Assembly (NCBI RefSeq): GCF_028867705.1
Contig: NZ_CP066171.1
Span: 248,001-312,000, forward strand
Length of the DNA stretch: 64,000 nucleotides
Source of the DNA: Thermoleophilum album
GTDB lineage: Bacteria > Actinomycetota > Thermoleophilia > Solirubrobacterales > Thermoleophilaceae
Direction: 5' to 3'
Below the pieces are notes generated by a model. The model had not been told where the DNA came from and made no database searches. It saw only the letters and a list, made by a program, of their open reading frames with translations. Below are positions 17,901-25,547 of the stretch, one piece after another. Every line of letters starts with the position of its first letter. Position 1 is the first letter of the stretch. The translations under genes and the position numbers were made by a program.

Positions 17901-20165
17901 GTGCAAGCGCTGATCGAACGCATCCACGGCCTAGTCGTTCGCCGCTGGCCGGTGGTGCTGCTCGTGTGGCTCGCGGTGATCGCCGTATCGCTGCCCTTCG
18001 CCGCCCGCCAGACCGAGCACCTGACGAGCGGCGGCTTCTCCGTGCCCGGCTCCCAGTCGCAACGTGTCGACGAGCTCCTCGGCCGTTTCGAGCGCGTGCC
18101 GGGCGGAGCGGCGGCGATCGTGATCGAGGCGGCGCGCGGCTCCTCGACCCGAGCCGTCGACCGTGAGCTCGAGCGCGCGGCCCGGATCGTCGAGCGGTTC
18201 CGCCGTGCGCGCCTCGCGGCCGGGGCCTACGCCGCGGCCAAGGGGCGACTTGCGCGCGCGAGCGACGGCGCTCGCTTGCCACGCGGTTTGGTGCTGGTTC
18301 TACCCGTACAGCTTGGTATCGGCGACAGCGACGCGAGCGCCGACGCCGCCGAGTTGCGCCGCCAGCTCGACGTCGGCCGACGCGGCCAGGTTGCCCTCTA
18401 CTTCGCAGGAGAGGGTGGGCTGTCTGCCGCTCTCCAAGAGCAGTCGCGCCGCGATCTCCACGACGCCGAGCTGGTCGGTTTCCCGCTCATCGCCTTCGTG
18501 CTTTTGCGCGTCTTCGGTTCCTTCGCGGCGATGGGGCTGCCGTTGGCGCTCGGGTTCGCTGCGGTGTCGCTCGCCGGAGCGGTGATCTGGGCGCTCTCGC
18601 AGCTTTTCACGATGTCGGTGTTCGTCACCAACATGGCGTCGATGATCGGGCTCGGCGTGGCGGTCGATTACTCCCTGTTCGTGCTCGCCCGCTATCGCGA
18701 AGAGCTGGCGCGGGGCGCTGCGCGCCGCGAAGCGCTGCGCGTCGCGCTCGGCACGTCAGGCATCGCCGTGGCGTTTGCCGGTCTCACCGTGGTGCTCGCG
18801 CTCGCCTCGCTGTTTTTGGTCGACTCGCGACTGATCCGCTCGATGGCGGTGGGGGCGGTGATCGTCGTTGTGCTCTCGATAGCCGGTGCGCTGACACTGC
18901 TGCCAGCGCTGGCGCTCGTCGCTGGCCGCCGTTTGCGACCGCGCCCCGGACTGCTGCAGCGCGCGCGGTCGCGCGTCGCTCGCCGCCGCGGCGGCCGTGG
19001 GCGGGACGAGGAGCGGTACGAGGGGGCCAACACCGGCCCCTGGCAGCGCTGGACCGAGGCTGTCGTCCGCCGACCGCTGCTCGCAGCTCTCGCCAGCGCT
19101 GCGTTGATGTTGGCCCTCGCTGCTCCGGCACTGTCAATGCGTCTCGGCGACGGCATCAAGAACCAGCTGCCGGCCAACAGTTTCGACGTCCGCGGGCAGG
19201 AGCTCGCCGAGCGGGTGCTCGGTCCGCGCGCCTCGGGTCCCTTGCTCGTCGCCTTCGAGGCACGGGGCGCAAACACTTTCTCGCGGCCGCCGGCGCGCGC
19301 TGAGCTCGAGCGCTGGCGACGTTGGCTTGCGCGCCAGCCGCACGTCGCCGTGGTCGAGCGGCCGCTTTTCGACCGCGCTCAACGCACCGCCTTGATCGCC
19401 GTCTACAGCCGTGGCGGCGCCGAAAGCGCGGGGGCGCGCGCCCTGCTCGGGACGTTGCGCTCGCAGGGTGCGGAGCGCATCGCCACGACCGCTCGCCTCT
19501 CGGTGGGCGGTGCGACGGCGGCGATGGAGGACTTTCGGGCGCTGGTTGCCGGTTCGCTGTGGAAGGTGCTGGTGTTCGTGGCTGTTCTCAGCTCGCTGGT
19601 GCTTGTCGTTTTGCTGCGCTCTCTGGTTTTGCCGCTCAAGGCGGCGGTGATGAACTTGCTGTCGGTCGGCGCGGCGTACGGCGTGCTCACGGCCGTGTTC
19701 CAGCACGGCTGGCTCGAGCCGCTCGGCGTCGCCGCCCACGGTCACGTTCATTCGGTGACGCCGACGCTGCTTCTGGCGATCACCTTTGGCTTGTCGATGG
19801 ACTACGAGGTCTTTCTACTCACGCGTGTCAAGGAGCGCTACGCAGTCCACGGCGACACGGTGCGGGCGGTCGCCGAGGGGCTTCAGGCCAGCGCGCGCAC
19901 GATCTCGAGCGCGGCGTTGATCATGGTCGCGGTGTTCGCCGTCTTCGCCTTCGTCGGGGTGCCGACGATCCGCGAGATGGGCCTCGGTTTGGCGGTGGCG
20001 ATCGCTCTCGACGCGACGGTCGTGCGCCTCGTGCTGGTGCCAGCGATGATGGTGCTGTTCGGCCGCTGGAACTGGTGGCTACCGGCGTGGCTCGAGCGGC
20101 TCTTGCCGCGCGTCGACGCCCACCCGGAAGTGCGCGCACCGGCGCTCGCCGCGCACGAGAGCTAG
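17901..20165 (+). CDS. MMPL-family RND transporter
   Basis: 754 residues with two similar halves. Each has one N-terminal helix (VVLLVWLAVIAVSLPFAA at about 16-33), a periplasmic loop, and a cluster of five to six helices (about 190-330 and 545-720). Each half carries the family GxxxDY motif: GLGVAVDYSLF and GLSMDYEVFLL, with the proton-relay Asp-Tyr pair. In actinobacteria such proteins export lipids, glycolipids or toxic hydrophobic compounds by proton motive force. The adjacent TetR gene suggests inducible export. The cargo is unknown. Confidence 0.92.
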   Translation: MQALIERIHGLVVRRWPVVLLVWLAVIAVSLPFAARQTEHLTSGGFSVPGSQSQRVDELLGRFERVPGGAAAIVIEAARGSSTRAVDRELERAARIVERFRRARLAAGAYAAAKGRLARASDGARLPRGLVLVLPVQLGIGDSDASADAAELRRQLDVGRRGQVALYFAGEGGLSAALQEQSRRDLHDAELVGFPLIAFVLLRVFGSFAAMGLPLALGFAAVSLAGAVIWALSQLFTMSVFVTNMASMIGLGVAVDYSLFVLARYREELARGAARREALRVALGTSGIAVAFAGLTVVLALASLFLVDSRLIRSMAVGAVIVVVLSIAGALTLLPALALVAGRRLRPRPGLLQRARSRVARRRGGRGRDEERYEGANTGPWQRWTEAVVRRPLLAALASAALMLALAAPALSMRLGDGIKNQLPANSFDVRGQELAERVLGPRASGPLLVAFEARGANTFSRPPARAELERWRRWLARQPHVAVVERPLFDRAQRTALIAVYSRGGAESAGARALLGTLRSQGAERIATTARLSVGGATAAMEDFRALVAGSLWKVLVFVAVLSSLVLVVLLRSLVLPLKAAVMNLLSVGAAYGVLTAVFQHGWLEPLGVAAHGHVHSVTPTLLLAITFGLSMDYEVFLLTRVKERYAVHGDTVRAVAEGLQASARTISSAALIMVAVFAVFAFVGVPTIREMGLGLAVAIALDATVVRLVLVPAMMVLFGRWNWWLPAWLERLLPRVDAHPEVRAPALAAHES

Positions 20166-20247
20166 CCCCTAGCGCCCCCGGGCTGTGGGCGCGTACGGTG
20201 CGGTGGGGACCGACGCGCGCAGGCGACGCTAGGTGCGGGTGCGACGT

Positions 20248-20577
20248 CTAGACCGGTTCGATGCGGTAGCCGGACGGCGTCGAGCGCAGCGACGCGGCAA
20301 GCGCGCGGTGTGCGCCACTGCCCCCCGGCGCGCTGCCGGAGCGCGGCTTTCGCTGCGGTTCACCGCCTTCCGGCGAGCCGCCCGAACCCTCGGGCGAGCG
20401 CGGCGGCTGGAACAGCCCCTCGCCGCGCAGACCAGCGGTGTAAGCGATGCGCGCGAGCGCGGCTTCGCGCACATACTGGGCGACGCTCACGCCGCTGCGT
20501 GCCGCCTCGCGCTCGAGCAGCTCCCACAGGTCGGCGCTGAAGCGGACCGTCGTTGCTCGCATCCGTCGAGGTGACAC
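20248..20577 (-). CDS. ribbon-helix-helix (CopG-like) DNA-binding protein
   Basis: 109 residues. Residues 6-45 fit a ribbon-helix-helix: strand TTVRFSADLW, helix ELLEREAARSG, then VSVAQYVREAALARIAY. The remaining 60 residues are Pro/Gly/Ser/Arg-rich and look disordered. Such proteins are repressors or antitoxins, but no toxin gene is next to it. GTG 20577 is preferred over the ATG six codons later because TACGCT (20585-20590 on minus) ends seven bases before it. Confidence 0.75.
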   Translation of the reverse strand: MSPRRMRATTVRFSADLWELLEREAARSGVSVAQYVREAALARIAYTAGLRGEGLFQPPRSPEGSGGSPEGGEPQRKPRSGSAPGGSGAHRALAASLRSTPSGYRIEPV

Positions 20578-20584
20578 AGCGGTC

Positions 20585-20590
20585 AGCGTA
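20585..20590 (-). promoter_or_regulatory. -10 box of RHH gene, leaderless geometry
   Basis: Reads TACGCT on the minus strand, seven bases before GTG 20577. Confidence 0.45.
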
Positions 20591-20662
20591 CAGGCCGAAA
20601 GCCGCTGCAGAGCGCGGTTTTAAGGGCCGGTAGCGCTTCCGAGAGCGGATCCTGTGCAGTGC

Positions 20663-20698
20663 CTACAAAAACCTGACAGCTGCACAAAAAATTGCAGC
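20663..20698 (-). terminator. terminator downstream of glyS
   Basis: On the minus strand, GCTGCA and TGCAGC (20693-20698 with 20679-20684) form a 6-bp stem with an 8-base loop. A T-run (complement of CAAAAACC, around 20665-20672) follows shortly after. Placed just past the glyS stop. Confidence 0.65.
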
Positions 20699-20700
20699 CG

Positions 20701-22071
20701 TCACACTGGCCGCGTCCACGGCGCCTGCAGGCGCCGGGCAAGCTCGTCGCGCAGCGCGGCGGCAGGAACGCGCACCTGCTGGAGCGTGTCGCGGTCGCGC
20801 AAAGTCACCGTGTCGTCCTCGAGCGTCTGGCCGTCGACAGTGGCGCACCACGGCGTGCCGATCTCGTCCTGGCGGCGGTAGCGGCGGCCGATCGAACCGC
20901 CTTCGTCGTACTCGCAGAAGAAGTGCGCGCGCAGCTCTTCGTAGATGCGGCGCGCGCGTTCGGGCATGCCGTCGCGCGACACCAGCGGCAGTACGGCGAG
21001 CTTCACGGGCGCAAGGCGCGGATGCAGGCGCAGCACCGTGCGCTTGCGTCCCTCGACCTCCTCCTCGTCGTAGGCGTCGACGAGGAAAGCGAGCAACGCG
21101 CGGTCGGCGCCTGCCGACGGCTCGATCACGTGCGGCACGTAACGCTCGCCGGTGGCCGTGTCTACGTACTCGAGCTTCTCGCCCGAGAACTCGGCGTGGC
21201 GGCGCAGGTCGTAGTCGCCGCGGTTGGCGATGCCCTCGAGCTCGGCCCAGCCCATCGGGAACAGGTACTCGATGTCCGACGTCGCGCTCGAGTAGTGGGA
21301 GAGCTCGTCCGGTCCGTGGGCGCGCAGCCGCAGGTGCTCGGCGCGGATCCCGAGCTCGCGGTACCAGCGCAGCCGCTCCTCCATCCAGTAGCGGTGCCAC
21401 TGCTCGGCTTCCGCCGGCGGCACGAAGAACTCGATCTCCATCTGCTCGAACTCGCGCGTGCGGAAGATGAAGTTCCCCGGGGTGATCTCGTTGCGGAAGG
21501 CCTTGCCGACCTGGGCGATGCCGAACGGCGGCTTGCGGCGCGCGAACTGCAAGACGTTGCGGAAGTTGACGAAGATCCCCTGCGCCGTTTCCGGGCGCAG
21601 GTAGACGACCGCCGCCTCCTCCTCGACCGGCCCCATGTGCGTCTTGAACATGAGGTTGAACTGGCGTGGCTCGGTCAGCTCGCCGCCGCACTCGGGACAG
21701 CGGATCTCGCCTTCGGCGCGGTCGGAGCCGAGCTGGGCGGCGCGCAGCTCGTCTTCGCGCCAGCGCTTCTTGCACTTGCCAAGACACTGCACGAGCGGGT
21801 CAGTGAACCCTTCGAGGTGGCCGGACGCCTCCCACACGCGCGGGTGCATGAGGATCGCTGCATCCAACGCGACCATGTCGTCGCGCTCCTGCAGCACCGC
21901 GCGCCACCACTCCTGCTTGACGTTCTGCTTGAGCAGCACGCCGTAGTGGGCGTAGTCGTAGGTCGACGCGAGCCCGCCGTAAATCTCCGACGACTGGAAG
22001 ACGAAACCGCGGCGCTTGCAGAGCGCGACGACCTGCTCCATCGTGACCGTTCGCGGTTTAGCCTCGGCCAT
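20701..22071 (-). CDS. glyS: glycyl-tRNA synthetase, dimeric type
   Basis: Charges tRNA-Gly. Class II synthetase of the alpha-2 (eukaryote/actinobacteria-like) type, not the alpha2-beta2 form. Motif 2 is seen in FRNEITPGNFIFRTREF, motif 3 in PSAGADRALLAFL, and the zinc-like cysteines in CLGKCKKRW and CPECGG. About 456 residues from ATG 22071, the normal size. A longer reading to 22311 would run through the divergent FmdB gene and its operator, so it is rejected. TACCCT on minus (22081-22086) ends nine bases before ATG 22071. Confidence 0.95.
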   Translation of the reverse strand: MAEAKPRTVTMEQVVALCKRRGFVFQSSEIYGGLASTYDYAHYGVLLKQNVKQEWWRAVLQERDDMVALDAAILMHPRVWEASGHLEGFTDPLVQCLGKCKKRWREDELRAAQLGSDRAEGEIRCPECGGELTEPRQFNLMFKTHMGPVEEEAAVVYLRPETAQGIFVNFRNVLQFARRKPPFGIAQVGKAFRNEITPGNFIFRTREFEQMEIEFFVPPAEAEQWHRYWMEERLRWYRELGIRAEHLRLRAHGPDELSHYSSATSDIEYLFPMGWAELEGIANRGDYDLRRHAEFSGEKLEYVDTATGERYVPHVIEPSAGADRALLAFLVDAYDEEEVEGRKRTVLRLHPRLAPVKLAVLPLVSRDGMPERARRIYEELRAHFFCEYDEGGSIGRRYRRQDEIGTPWCATVDGQTLEDDTVTLRDRDTLQQVRVPAAALRDELARRLQAPWTRPV

Positions 22072-22080
22072 GCGCTTCGC

Positions 22081-22086
22081 AGGGTA
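22081..22086 (-). promoter_or_regulatory. -10 box of glyS, leaderless geometry
   Basis: Reads TACCCT on the minus strand, nine bases before ATG 22071. Confidence 0.45.
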
Positions 22087-22151
22087 CAGCGGTACACGGG
22101 CGGAGCACGCAAGCGGCGCCGGGCCGAGCGCCCCGGGCGTGGCAGTTTGCC

Positions 22152-22178
22152 TTGGCACTCCTATACTGAGAGTGCCAT
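22152..22178 (+). promoter_or_regulatory. CIRCE-like HrcA operator overlapping promoter and start codon
   Basis: TTGGCACTC (22152-22160), nine bases, GAGTGCCAT (22170-22178). The inner inverted repeat GGCACTC-N9-GAGTGCC is perfect. The heat-shock operator CIRCE is TTAGCACTC-N9-GAGTGCTAA, so the spacing is exact and the core matches. The spacer contains TATACT (22162-22167), a -10 box nine bases before ATG 22177, and the right arm runs into that ATG. HrcA bound here would cover the promoter. Confidence 0.8.
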
Positions 22179-22446
22179 GCCGATCTACGAGTACCGCTGC
22201 GAGCGCGGACATACCTTCGAAGTGATGCAGCGCATGAGCGACGAGCCGCTCACGAGCTGCTCGACCTGCGAGGCGCCGGCACGGCGCGTGCTCCACCCGG
22301 TCGCCGTGCACTTCAAGGGCAGCGGCTTCTACACCACCGACTACGGGCGCAACCGCACCAAGCGCATCGGGGGTGACGCTCCCGAAGGCGAGTCGAAGAG
22401 CTCGGGGTCGAGCAGCGACAGCTCGGGTTCCGCGAGCGACGACTGA
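22177..22446 (+). CDS. FmdB-family zinc ribbon protein
   Basis: 89 residues. It begins MPIYEYRCERGHTFEV, the family signature, and continues with SCSTCEAPARRVLHPV; the C-x(n)-H and C-x2-C pairs form a zinc ribbon. A Ser/Asp/Gly-rich acidic tail of about 25 residues ends it. FmdB proteins are small putative regulators of unclear role; in several bacteria they sit beside chaperonin genes. Here the upstream CIRCE-like site suggests heat-shock control by HrcA. The mRNA is probably leaderless. Confidence 0.88.
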   Translation: MPIYEYRCERGHTFEVMQRMSDEPLTSCSTCEAPARRVLHPVAVHFKGSGFYTTDYGRNRTKRIGGDAPEGESKSSGSSSDSSGSASDD

Positions 22447-22477
22447 GCGCGTCCGCTGCGCTGACTCCTACCTCGCG

Positions 22478-23539
22478 CTAGCGACCGAGCAGATAGTCGA
22501 GGGCGTCGCGCTTCGCGCCCTCGGAGACGATGATGCTGCTGCCCGGGCCGCAGGACAGGCAGGAGGGCTCGAGGACGTGTGCGTTGCCCCCGGAGCCGCC
22601 CACTGCCATGTCGGCGAAAAGTGCCAGGAGCGCCGGCCCTTTCATGTCCGTGACCAGCGCTTTCGGTGCCCGCCAGGCAACGAGCGGCAGGCGGAAAAAC
22701 GTCGTCGGTGCCAGCAGGCGGCGGCGGATAGCGTTTACGACCTCCTGTTGCCGTTCGGCGCGGTTGAGGTCGGTCTCGTTCGGGGCGCAGCGGTTCTTGC
22801 GCACACGGGCGAAACCGAGCGCCCGCTGGCCATCGAGGTGGACTTTGCCCTTCGGGAAGTTGATCCCGCGCCAGAAGTTGTCGAACGGCGGCGAGCAGAT
22901 CCGCGACTTGTTCTCGACCGTGATTCCGCCGAGAGCGTCGATCAGCTTCGGGAAGTCGGCGAAGTCGAGCTGCACGACGTGGTCGATGCGCACCGCGCCC
23001 CCGAAGAAGTTCTCGACCGTCTCGATCATGAGCGGCGCGCCCCCGAGCGCAAAGGCGGCGTTGATCTTCTGCGCGGGATGGCCGGGGATCTCGGCGTACG
23101 TGTCGCGCGGTATCGACAGCTTGCGCACGCCGCCGAGACTGGCGCGCATGAGCATGATCGAATCGGCGCGCGGCGGCCCGGTCTGGGAGCGGTCGATCGA
23201 CGCGCCCGTGCGCTCGTCGGTGCCGAGTACGAGCACCGTCGCCCCGGTCAAGAGGTTGCCGCCACCGCCGAGCGCCTGCTCGGTCTCCGGTCCTGGACCG
23301 GCCTCGAGCTGGGCGCTCAGCAAAAAGAGCACGAGCGACAGCAGCACCCAGCCGATCGCAGCGACCACGAGCCAACGCAAGACGCGACCGACCGTGAGCG
23401 GCCCGCGCGGCCGCAGCGGCGTGCCGCTCTTGCGGCGCTGTCGTAGTGCCTCGAGGCCGGCCGTGCGCGTGCGCGCGAAACGGCGCGCGCGGTAGACGCG
23501 ATACTGCGGCGGTCCGGGTGGCTGTGGCGCGGCGGCCAT
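22478..23539 (-). CDS. LytR-CpsA-Psr (LCP) family cell-wall glycopolymer ligase
   Basis: Transfers polyprenyl-phosphate-linked glycopolymers onto peptidoglycan. The cytosolic N-terminus (about 50 residues, Arg/Pro-rich) precedes one transmembrane helix at about 53-75. The extracellular LCP domain has LGTDERTG, PRADSIMLMR, KLSIPRDTY and KINAAFALGG, which include the conserved Asp/Arg residues that hold the pyrophosphate and lipid. 353 residues is normal. Its promoter region is shared with the divergent ROK gene through a palindromic -10. A pair of cysteines near the C-terminus (CLSC) is unusual. Confidence 0.93.
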   Translation of the reverse strand: MAAAPQPPGPPQYRVYRARRFARTRTAGLEALRQRRKSGTPLRPRGPLTVGRVLRWLVVAAIGWVLLSLVLFLLSAQLEAGPGPETEQALGGGGNLLTGATVLVLGTDERTGASIDRSQTGPPRADSIMLMRASLGGVRKLSIPRDTYAEIPGHPAQKINAAFALGGAPLMIETVENFFGGAVRIDHVVQLDFADFPKLIDALGGITVENKSRICSPPFDNFWRGINFPKGKVHLDGQRALGFARVRKNRCAPNETDLNRAERQQEVVNAIRRRLLAPTTFFRLPLVAWRAPKALVTDMKGPALLALFADMAVGGSGGNAHVLEPSCLSCGPGSSIIVSEGAKRDALDYLLGR

Positions 23540-23548
23540 CTGTGCCTG

Positions 23549-23558
23549 CTGTATACAG
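23549..23558. promoter_or_regulatory. palindromic -10 shared by divergent LCP and ROK genes
   Basis: CTGTATACAG reads TATACA on both strands. It ends eight bases before TTG 23566 on plus and ten before ATG 23539 on minus. One element can therefore serve as the -10 box for both leaderless divergent genes. It may equally be a repressor site. Confidence 0.6.
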
Positions 23559-23565
23559 AGTCCGC

Positions 23566-24663
23566 TTGGCCGAACCTGCCCGCGACAACGAGCACCCCGC
23601 TGGGTCCGCGGCCGGCGGCTCGCAGCGGCCGGTCGGGGAGGTCCGCGGGTGCGGTGCGCGTCGAGGCCCGGTCGTCGGGGTCGATGCCGGCGGGACGAAG
23701 GTCCTGGCGGTGCGGCTCGGCCCCGATCTTGCCGTCGAGCGCGAGCTTCTGCGGCAGTGGCAGGAGCGCAGCCGCGAGGCGGTTATAGATCTCCTGTTGA
23801 CGGTCTGTCGCGAGCTCGTGGATGGGGAGGATCCGCTCGCCTTCGGTTTCGGTCTGCCGGCGCTGGTACCGAAAGAGCGCGGCGCGATTCCATACTCGAC
23901 GCACCTGCCGCTCGAGGACGTCGATTTTCGGGCGCTCGCCGAAGCGGCGCTTGGACGTCCCGTCGCCGTCGATAACGACGTCAACTGTGCGCTGCGCGGC
24001 GAGGCCGCACTCGGGGCCGCCCGGGGCACGCGCGACGCCGTCATGCTCACGCTCGGCACGGGTATCGGCGGAGCGATCCTCTGCGACGGGCAGCTCTTTC
24101 GCGGCGCGCGCGGCTTCGCGGGCGAGCTCGGCCACATCCCGGTCGCCGGGCGAACCGAGCGCTGTCAAGGGAAGTGTCCGGGCGAGGGTTGTCTAGAGGC
24201 CGTCGCCTCGGGCGGGGCGCTCGACCGTGCGGCGCGCGAGGCGGCCGAACGCGGGACGATCGCCGCCCTCGCCGCGCGTGCCCGCCGCGGGGAAGCTGTC
24301 GACGGCGCGCTCGTTACCGAGCTCGCGCTTGCAGGCGACGCCGACTGCCGGGCGCTGCTCGCGACGCTCGGCGAGCAGCTGGGCGCCGGTCTCGTCGCCG
24401 TTGCCAACGCTTTCGATCCCGAGGTGATCGTGATCGGTGGTGGACTGGCTCGCGCCGGCGAACTCCTGCTCGCGCCGGCGAAGCGAGTTTTGCGACAGCG
24501 GGCGCTGCCCGGCATAGGCGACTCGGTGCGCGTCGAGCGCGCCCAGCTCGGGGAGCGTGCCGGCGCCGTCGGTGCTGCGATCATGGCGTTAGAGATGGCG
24601 ACCGGCGGCAGCGAGAGATCGGTTACGGAGGGTGCCGCGCCCAGCGGGGGCAGCGATGGCTGA
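23566..24663 (+). CDS. ROK-family sugar kinase (probable glucokinase)
   Basis: Phosphorylates a hexose, probably glucose, with ATP. VVGVDAGGTKV is the phosphate-binding DxGGT motif, DNDVNCA is the active-site region, and LGTGIGGAI follows. GELGHIPV with CQGKCPGEGC and CLE is the ROK zinc-binding motif. About 365 residues with an N-terminal polar extension of about 40 before the kinase core. TTG 23566 is inferred from the TATACA hexamer eight bases upstream. It overlaps rsmI by eight bases. Polyphosphate-dependent activity cannot be excluded. Confidence 0.85.
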   Translation: MAEPARDNEHPAGSAAGGSQRPVGEVRGCGARRGPVVGVDAGGTKVLAVRLGPDLAVERELLRQWQERSREAVIDLLLTVCRELVDGEDPLAFGFGLPALVPKERGAIPYSTHLPLEDVDFRALAEAALGRPVAVDNDVNCALRGEAALGAARGTRDAVMLTLGTGIGGAILCDGQLFRGARGFAGELGHIPVAGRTERCQGKCPGEGCLEAVASGGALDRAAREAAERGTIAALAARARRGEAVDGALVTELALAGDADCRALLATLGEQLGAGLVAVANAFDPEVIVIGGGLARAGELLLAPAKRVLRQRALPGIGDSVRVERAQLGERAGAVGAAIMALEMATGGSERSVTEGAAPSGGSDG

Positions 24664-25483
24664 GGGCCGCTTGATCGTCTGTCCGACGCCGATCGGCAAC
24701 CTCGAGGACGTCACGCTGCGGGTGCTCTCGGCTCTGCGGTCGGCCGACATCGTCGCTTGCGAAGACACCCGCCGCACGCGCCAGCTCCTCGACCGTTACG
24801 GCGTGCGCGCTGAGCTCGTCTCCTACCACGAGCACAACGAGCGCGAGCGTGCTAGCGAGCTCGTCGCGCGGATGCAGCGGGGGGCGGTGGTCGCGCTCGT
24901 GTCGGATGCCGGCATGCCGCTGATCTCCGATCCCGGTTACCTGCTTGTGCGCGCCTGTGTCGCCGCCGGCCTGCCGGTCGAGGTCCTGCCCGGCCCCTCG
25001 GCGGCGACGACCGCCCTCGTCGCTTCCGGGTTCAGCAGCGCCGAGTGGCATTTCGCTGGCTTCCTGCCGCGCAAGAGCGGAGATCTCCAACGGCTGCTCG
25101 AACAGCACCGCGAGACGGTTGTGGCGTTCGAGTCGCCGAAGCGCCTGGCAGCGACGCTGGCGACGATCGCCGAAAGCGACCCGGAGCGGCCGGTCGCTGT
25201 TTGCCGGGAACTGACGAAGTTGCATGAGGAGGTCGTGCGCGGGACTGCTGCCGAGCTCGCCGAGCGCTACCGCGACCAGGTGCCGAAGGGCGAGATAGCG
25301 CTTGTCATCGGGCCGGCCTCGGGTACGTCGAAGACGACGGTCGACGAGCGCTCCGTGCGCGCCGTGAAGCGTCTCGTCGCCGCCGGCGCCAAACCGCGTA
25401 CCGCGGCGTCGGTCGTAGCGGAGCTGACCGGGGCGAGCGCCAACGATCTCTACCGCGCGGCAACGAGCGCAAACGGCGCGTAA
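24656..25483 (+). CDS. rsmI: 16S rRNA 2'-O-ribose C1402 methyltransferase
   Basis: SAM-dependent methylation of C1402 in the 16S rRNA decoding centre. It has the tetrapyrrole-methylase fold: IVCPTPIGNLEDVTLR at the start, CEDTRRT, VSDAGMPLISDPG (SAM loop) and VLPGPSA. 275 residues from ATG 24656, which lies inside the ROK gene end. A start at 24632 would add eight residues. Neighbouring metG, rsmA and ispE are its usual actinobacterial companions. Confidence 0.95.
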   Translation: MAEGRLIVCPTPIGNLEDVTLRVLSALRSADIVACEDTRRTRQLLDRYGVRAELVSYHEHNERERASELVARMQRGAVVALVSDAGMPLISDPGYLLVRACVAAGLPVEVLPGPSAATTALVASGFSSAEWHFAGFLPRKSGDLQRLLEQHRETVVAFESPKRLAATLATIAESDPERPVAVCRELTKLHEEVVRGTAAELAERYRDQVPKGEIALVIGPASGTSKTTVDERSVRAVKRLVAAGAKPRTAASVVAELTGASANDLYRAATSANGA

Positions 25484-25535
25484 CGGGCGCGAGACAACGG
25501 AGCTACGCGGCCTTCCCGCGCACGCTTTGCGCTCG

Positions 25536-25541
25536 TAGCGT
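25536..25541 (+). promoter_or_regulatory. -10 box of M23 gene, leaderless geometry
   Basis: TAGCGT ends six bases before ATG 25548. Confidence 0.45.
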
Positions 25542-25547
25542 CGCGCC

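Noticed and set aside
20248-20577. Ribbon-helix-helix protein as antitoxin of a toxin-antitoxin pair
   Set aside because: No small toxin-like gene lies on either side; neighbours are the MMPL exporter and glyS.
20692-22446. 584-residue plus-strand open frame
   Set aside because: It is antisense to glyS for most of its length; only its last 89 codons (FmdB zinc ribbon, from ATG 22177) have family motifs and promoter support.
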